A stretch of 36,005 nucleotides of DNA from Deltaproteobacteria bacterium (lineage in GTDB: Bacteria; Myxococcota_A; Polyangia; Haliangiales; SHYZ01). The notes beneath the pieces are model-generated. The model was not told where the DNA came from. It saw only the letters and a program-made list of their open reading frames with translations, and searched no databases. The translations under genes were made by a program, and so were the position numbers. Shown here piece by piece: positions 32,147 through 36,005 of this stretch. Positions within the stretch are counted from its first letter, which is position 1. Every line of letters begins with the position of its first letter. The stretch is from contig JACQUZ010000138.1 of assembly GCA_016210055.1 (NCBI GenBank), positions 1 to 36,005 of the forward strand, written 5' to 3'.

Positions 32147-34316
32147 AAGAGAAAGTGGTGGTCTCGCCGGGAATGCTCTCGGCCCAAATGCGGCCGCCGT
32201 GCGCCTCAACAATGCCCCTCGAGATGTAGAGCCCCAGGCCAAGGCCCCCTACCCTTGCCCTTCGTGTCCGTGCCGTTCGGTAATAACGCTCGAAAATACG
32301 GGGGAGCTCCTCCGGTGCTATTCCGGCGCCCCGGTTGGTGATCGAGACCCGGACCTCGAATTGGGTGGCGGCGACCGCGACATGGATCTCGCTCCCTGGA
32401 TCGGAGTACTTGACGGCGTTCCCGAGGAGGTTGACGAGCACTTGCTCGATGCGCGTCGCGTCCGCGAGAACGGGTGGGGCTTCTGCGATGGAGAGCTTGA
32501 TCTCTCGACCCACGGCCTGGGCTTGAAACCCGTCCACGACGTCTCGGCAAAGGACCGGCAAGTCGCAAGGCTTGCGCTCAACTGACAAGCGTCTCGTCTC
32601 GATGCTCGTCACGTCGGCAAGATCGTTGATCATCTTGTTCAAGCTCGACGTGGCCTTGCGGGCGTTGGCGATTATTCGCTGGGTAACCTGTCGGTCTACA
32701 GGAAAACCGAGCTGCTTCTCGAGAAGCTCGAGGTTCGTAGAGACCACGTGGAGGGGTTGCCGGAGATCATGCGCGACGATGGATGCCCACTCCTCCCGCA
32801 GGCGCTGGAGCTCCTTGAGCGCGAAAATGTCCTGGTAGGCGACGACAGCCCCTTGGACTTGACCCGCCTGGTCAAAGACCGGCGCGGCGCTGATGAGCAC
32901 GGGGACCTCGCCACCGTCGGGCCGCGTGAGGATAAGCTCGTCGGGCGGGACCACCGTGCCCTTTAGAGCACGCTGCTCCGGCCAGTCTTTCCTATCCAGC
33001 AACGTGCCATCGGGGCGCTTCAGGTGGCCGCGATACTCATCAATCGTTGTCTCTGGTGGGGCGGGTTGGCCACCTAGCTCGATCGCCTTCGGGTTGACCG
33101 TCACGCGTCTCGTTTTGGCGTCCACAAAGAAGAGCGCGCTCGGCGCGCTCTCTAGGATCGCGTCGAACCGGGCACGCTCTGACTCGATCTGTGCGCGCAG
33201 CTGCGCCTGGTCAAGGGCGATGCCCGCATGGTCGGCGAGGAGCATCACCGCCCGCTCGTCCTCTTCGGTGAATTCACCGCCGCCCCGCTTGCCTCCGAGG
33301 TACAGGATGCCCACGGTCCTTTCGCCGTGGCGGATGGGAACCCCAAGAAAGCTCGTGACGATCGGGTGGTGGGTCGGAAAGCCGCGGAACTCGGGATGCT
33401 GCCGGACATCGGCAATGCGAACGGCTTTCCCTTGCATCGCCACCACGCCGAGCGTGCCCACCGGGCGCGGCAAGCGGCCTATCTTCGCCCTTACTTCCTC
33501 GGGCATGCCACTTGTGACCCATGGGTCAAAAGGCACGTCTGCCATGCGGGCAATCCCCGCGGCCGCGAACTCGGCGTCTACCACGTCACGCGCGTGGTCC
33601 ACGATGTTTTGCAAAATGGCATTGAGCGTAGCCTGGCCCGAAATCGCAAGGACTGCCGTCGAGACGGCTTCGACAAGCTGGCGCCCCCGGCGCTCTCGAT
33701 CGAACGCTTGGGCGTGCGCGACCCCCACGGCGAAGATCTCCGCACAGGTCGCGAGCGCCGCCAGCTCATTCCGCTCGAGCTGCCGGGCTTCGGGGAAGGC
33801 AAGGGTCAAAACGCCCACGAGACCGCCCCGGAAGATGAGCGGCATGGACGCGAGGCAAAGGGAGTGGGTCCGCTCGAGGAGCTCGGCTGCCAAGGAGAAA
33901 GACGGGTCCAAGATCTCAGGCGACAGCACGGCCTCAATTCGCCGCGTCAGCGCTGCCTTGGCTGCCAAGAGCGGGGCATCGAAGCTAACCCGGGCCAGGC
34001 GGGCCGCAAGGTCATCCGGGAGGTTGCGGTGATGGATGAGCCGAAGCTCCCGACGCTTTTCGTCCGCAAGGTAGACATGCGCCGCGCTGGCTCCAAGGCT
34101 AGCGACCGCCTCGTGGGTGATAGTCCTCGCCATGGAAGATAGGTCGAGCTCGCGGGTCACGGCCATCGCGACCTTCGCCACGAGTTCAGCCGCGTGCGCC
34201 ATGGCCTCCAGGCGTTCGCGCGCGCGCGCCGCCTCGGCCGCCATCTCAGCCGCACGGGCGATGATCTCCGACTCGTTTTCTTCTGTGGGATGTTCCCACG
34301 AATGTGACTCGTCCAC
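32121..34316 (-). CDS. Soluble sensor histidine kinase GAF-GAF-PAS-HisKA-HATPase
   Basis: 731 residues. The N-terminal Ala/Glu-rich coiled coil is about 17-50. GAF1 is about 55-205. GAF2, about 222-385, is DevS/DosS-like (RPVGTLGVVAMQGK, GFPTHHPIVTSFLGVPI). PAS is about 390-500 (FDAILESAPSALFFVD). HisKA has H516 (IVAHDLRQPLHVV). HATPase has NLLGNAVKY and GGLGLGLYIS. The G1 box reads NRGAGI, with Asn in place of the usual Asp, a variant also seen in other kinases. There is no signal peptide or membrane helix. It shares GAF type and a near-identical G2-region ending with the convergent kinase, suggesting related signals or an old duplication. The start is divergent from the Ser/Thr kinase gene by about 130-150 bp. 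Confidence 0.92.
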   Translation of the reverse strand: MDESHSWEHPTEENESEIIARAAEMAAEAARARERLEAMAHAAELVAKVAMAVTRELDLSSMARTITHEAVASLGASAAHVYLADEKRRELRLIHHRNLPDDLAARLARVSFDAPLLAAKAALTRRIEAVLSPEILDPSFSLAAELLERTHSLCLASMPLIFRGGLVGVLTLAFPEARQLERNELAALATCAEIFAVGVAHAQAFDRERRGRQLVEAVSTAVLAISGQATLNAILQNIVDHARDVVDAEFAAAGIARMADVPFDPWVTSGMPEEVRAKIGRLPRPVGTLGVVAMQGKAVRIADVRQHPEFRGFPTHHPIVTSFLGVPIRHGERTVGILYLGGKRGGGEFTEEDERAVMLLADHAGIALDQAQLRAQIESERARFDAILESAPSALFFVDAKTRRVTVNPKAIELGGQPAPPETTIDEYRGHLKRPDGTLLDRKDWPEQRALKGTVVPPDELILTRPDGGEVPVLISAAPVFDQAGQVQGAVVAYQDIFALKELQRLREEWASIVAHDLRQPLHVVSTNLELLEKQLGFPVDRQVTQRIIANARKATSSLNKMINDLADVTSIETRRLSVERKPCDLPVLCRDVVDGFQAQAVGREIKLSIAEAPPVLADATRIEQVLVNLLGNAVKYSDPGSEIHVAVAATQFEVRVSITNRGAGIAPEELPRIFERYYRTARTRRARVGGLGLGLYISRGIVEAHGGRIWAESIPGETTTFSFTLPRAES

Positions 34317-34382
34317 TGGCTCCTCCGACCGCCGCGATGAACGCCCGCGATCCTTGCGACATGTGGGTAGATCGGGATCAGA

Positions 34383-34428
34383 CTTGAGGCGTCAAGCGCA
34401 TCGCTCGGCGCGCCCTAGCGCCTATAAT
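34383..34428 (+). promoter_or_regulatory. Candidate promoter/operator region of the Ser/Thr kinase gene
   Basis: A perfect TATAAT lies at 34423-34428 with no recognisable -35 hexamer 16-18 nt upstream. An inverted repeat CTTGA-GGCG-TCAAG at 34383-34396 could be an activator or repressor site shared with the divergent kinase gene. On the minus strand the same repeat contains TTGACG. Confidence 0.4.
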
Positions 34429-34469
34429 CACCCGCGGAGGAGGCGCCCCTGACCAGCGAATCCAGGAAC

Positions 34470-35723
34470 ATGGGCGTGGCCGGGCGTTTCGGTCGCTACC
34501 GCGTGATTCGGGCCCTCGGCGAGGGCGCCATGGGCGCGGTCTACCTTGGGCGCGACGATCTCCTCGGCCGCGAGGTCGCCATCAAGACCATCCTTACCAC
34601 GGGGTTGTCTGGCCACGCGGCCGAGCTCTTCCGAGCACGTTTCGGCAACGAAGCGCGCGCCCTGGCGGCGCTGTCACACCCTCAGGTGGTCCGCGTGTTC
34701 GACATGGGATTCGAGGAGAACACGCCGTTCTTGGTGATGGAGCTCATCTCCGGCCAGTCACTCAAGGATCTGCTCGAGGAAGGCAGGCGTCTCGTGCCCG
34801 AGGAGGCCCAGACGCTCGGGGTCCAGGTGGCGCGCGCCCTGGCGGAGGCGCACGCGCGCGGCATCGTCCACCGGGACGTGAAGCCGGCAAATATCTTGCG
34901 GGCAGGTCCCGGAGACTGGAAGCTCGCTGATTTCGGCGTCGCCCGCACCAAAGACGCGTCCCTCACCCTTGCCGGGCAGTTTCTAGGCTCCCCCGCCTAT
35001 GCGCCCCCGGAAGCGCTCGAGCGTGGGGAGTTCGGCCCGGCGACCGACGTGTACGGACTGGGGGCCACCCTCTATGAGGCACTCACAGGACAAGTACCCT
35101 GCATCTCCTCCGGCATGTTTTCCCCGGCCGCGCCGCCCGCGGCACCGCCAGTTCCCGTCGGCGACCTGTGCCAAGGGGTGCCGCCCGCCATGGCGGTCGC
35201 GATCATGGCGTGCTTGTCCCGGCGGTCGCCCGACCGGCCGACCGCGGCTGCACTCGCTGAAGCGCTTGCGGGCATGCGGCAAGTGGATGCAGTGCCCTTG
35301 GCGGGAAGCGTGCCGCCCGTGGCAAGCGTGCCGCCCGTGGCAAGCGTGCCGCCCGTGGCAAGCGTGCCGCCCGTGGCAAGCGTGCCGCGCGGCCCGCGGC
35401 CACGTCGCCTGTCCAAGCGCGCGCTCGCTGCGGTGCTGGTCGTGGCGGTGCTCGTCGCCGCAGCGCTGTCGCTGAGCATGGTAGGTTCGCGCACGCGAGC
35501 GCCCCATGACGAAGCCCCATGGTCCCGGGCCTCGAGTGAGCCTCCACCTCCTTGGGCGGGCGCGCGCGGAAGCAAGCGCGAGAAGCGATGGCGAAAGGTA
35601 AAGGAGAAGCTTGCCAAGGGTGAGGTAGGAGACGCCGTGGAAGAGCTAGAGAAGCTCCTTGAGGACCATCCCGACGACAAGCGGGCGCGGGACCTCCTTA
35701 TGCAGATACGGGAGGGGTGGTAG
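34470..35723 (+). CDS. Hanks-type serine/threonine protein kinase with C-terminal membrane anchor
   Basis: 417 residues from ATG 34470. Kinase domain about 8-270: Gly loop GEGAMGAVYLG, ATP Lys in VAIK, catalytic loop HRDVKPANI, metal motif DFGVA, and an APE-like PAYAPPEA. A Ser/Val/Pro linker at about 277-308 is made of four identical SVPPVA units. A membrane helix lies at about 317-337. The C-terminus is a basic, helical TPR-like hairpin (KVKEKLAKGEVGDAVEELEK). It probably phosphorylates cytoplasmic targets while anchored in the inner membrane. Start note: the only good Shine-Dalgarno, GGAGGAGG at 34436-34443, lies 26 nt from the ATG but 5 nt from an in-frame CTG at 34449. The protein might therefore begin seven codons earlier. 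Confidence 0.93.
   Translation: MGVAGRFGRYRVIRALGEGAMGAVYLGRDDLLGREVAIKTILTTGLSGHAAELFRARFGNEARALAALSHPQVVRVFDMGFEENTPFLVMELISGQSLKDLLEEGRRLVPEEAQTLGVQVARALAEAHARGIVHRDVKPANILRAGPGDWKLADFGVARTKDASLTLAGQFLGSPAYAPPEALERGEFGPATDVYGLGATLYEALTGQVPCISSGMFSPAAPPAAPPVPVGDLCQGVPPAMAVAIMACLSRRSPDRPTAAALAEALAGMRQVDAVPLAGSVPPVASVPPVASVPPVASVPPVASVPRGPRPRRLSKRALAAVLVVAVLVAAALSLSMVGSRTRAPHDEAPWSRASSEPPPPWAGARGSKREKRWRKVKEKLAKGEVGDAVEELEKLLEDHPDDKRARDLLMQIREGW
35307..35387 (+). repeat. 18-bp tandem repeat inside the kinase linker
   Basis: Four perfect copies of AGCGTGCCGCCCGTGGCA (35307-35378) plus a 9-bp partial copy. Each encodes SVPPVA. The absence of any mismatch indicates recent or ongoing slippage; copy number should vary in frame between strains. 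Confidence 0.95.
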
Positions 35724-36005
35724 GTGCCTGCCCGCCGGCGATTGCCGGTGGAGCTTTCCGAGCTTCTGCTGCCCGCCGGCGATAGGCGGTGAGCGCGACG
35801 GGTGGACGCCCTCTCCCAACGGCTCCCGCGGCTCCGAGTGTACCCGGCAGCACGCGCTCAAGCACGAGCATATCGACCTCGCGATCGACCAGGATGACCG
35901 TTGGACCGTCCGGTGGGGTGCCATTCCTCTCGGACGCCTCGACGAGCATCGTCTCGACCGCGGGCTCATCCCCATGCGCCGTCCACGCGGACCGAAGAGA
36001 GTGAC
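35698..36005 (-). CDS. C-terminal part of an unidentified gene running off the right edge
   Basis: The minus-strand frame is open from the window edge to a stop at 35700-35698, about 102 codons. The visible protein has normal coding character: SLRSAWTAHGDEPAVETM, then PTVILVDREVDMLVLERVL, then PPVALTAYRRRAAEARKA, ending in a Pro/Ala-rich tail. The VILVDRE...VALTAY spacing faintly recalls a receiver domain, but I would not assign a family. It converges on the Ser/Thr kinase gene and overlaps it by 26 bp. Competing frames here are rich in Ser, Arg and Pro and look like shadows. Confidence 0.45.
   Translation of the reverse strand, partial: HSLRSAWTAHGDEPAVETMLVEASERNGTPPDGPTVILVDREVDMLVLERVLPGTLGAAGAVGRGRPPVALTAYRRRAAEARKAPPAIAGGQAPTTPPVSA
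35732..35751. terminator. Hairpin after the Ser/Thr kinase gene
   Basis: CCGCCGGC-GATT-GCCGGTGG forms an 8-bp stem with one G-U pair and a tetraloop, 9 nt after the kinase stop. There is no T tract, so it may be a weak or Rho-assisted terminator. The segment TGCCCGCCGGCGAT recurs about 41 bp further on. Confidence 0.35.

Noticed and set aside
32025..32220. Inverted similarity between the 3' ends of the two convergent kinases, possibly a functional hairpin
   Set aside because: The match, roughly three quarters identity over about 40 nt, is explained by both genes encoding the same conserved segment SRGIVEAHGGRIWAES.
32325..32345. Asn for Asp in the G1 box of the second GAF kinase as evidence of a dead kinase
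   Set aside because: Other histidine kinases carry Asn here and all other catalytic boxes look intact, so inactivity cannot be claimed.
1..36005. tRNA genes, CRISPR arrays, insertion sequences or phage genes
   Set aside because: By eye I found no cloverleaf cores, no regularly spaced repeats, no transposase or integrase motifs and no terminal inverted repeats.

Overview
The window looks like a chromosomal segment of a member of the Myxococcota, from a GC-rich and gene-dense genome. Two neighbouring secreted proteins end in MYXO-CTERM-like sorting tails (Cys, short hydrophobic helix, Arg cluster). There is a Hanks-type Ser/Thr kinase with a C-terminal membrane anchor, and multi-domain GAF/HAMP/receiver histidine kinases are abundant. 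No tRNA, rRNA, CRISPR array or insertion sequence was seen. Species cannot be named from the sequence alone.

Layout. 1-4.1 kb: a 5'-damaged exported beta-propeller-like protein converges on an M36/M4-like secreted metallopeptidase. 4.2-5.5 kb: hisS, apparently leaderless. 5.5-13.4 kb (minus strand): a tightly coupled five-gene operon of hybrid histidine kinase, receiver protein, REC-REC-degenerate-GGDEF protein, TonB-dependent receptor and orphan ABC-type substrate-binding protein. Its genes are joined by three 4-base start/stop overlaps and one 2-base gap. 13.5-15.7 kb (minus): a SelL/PRXL2-type thioredoxin-fold selenoprotein with an in-frame TGA in a U-x-x-C motif and a SECIS-like hairpin, then a STAS-zinc-ribbon protein, then the RseP site-2 protease.

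15.7-21.2 kb: a membrane-anchored 2x[4Fe-4S]/flavin NAD(P)H reductase, then an aerobic benzoyl-CoA (box) cluster: boxR (XRE plus shikimate-kinase fold) divergent from boxC and boxB. The boxR-boxC gap holds palindromes that overlap convincing promoters. No boxA, boxD or benzoate-CoA ligase is present, so the upstream reductase is a candidate electron donor for BoxB. 21.2-22.9 kb: a small membrane protein and an expansin-like lipoprotein.

23.1-29.6 kb (minus): a four-gene respiratory operon of outer-membrane porin-like protein, Tat-exported 4x[4Fe-4S] subunit, NrfD/PsrC-type quinone subunit and a TtrA-like molybdopterin oxidoreductase. 29.9-36.0 kb: a two-CW-domain Cys-rich protein, two convergent soluble histidine kinases with DevS/DosS-type GAF domains, a Ser/Thr protein kinase with an 18-bp tandem repeat in its linker, and the end of an unidentified gene running off the right edge.

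The most interesting items are the selenoprotein, which a standard gene caller would split or truncate at the TGA; the kinase/receptor/binding-protein operon with degenerate signalling domains; and the box cluster with its candidate non-canonical reductase.
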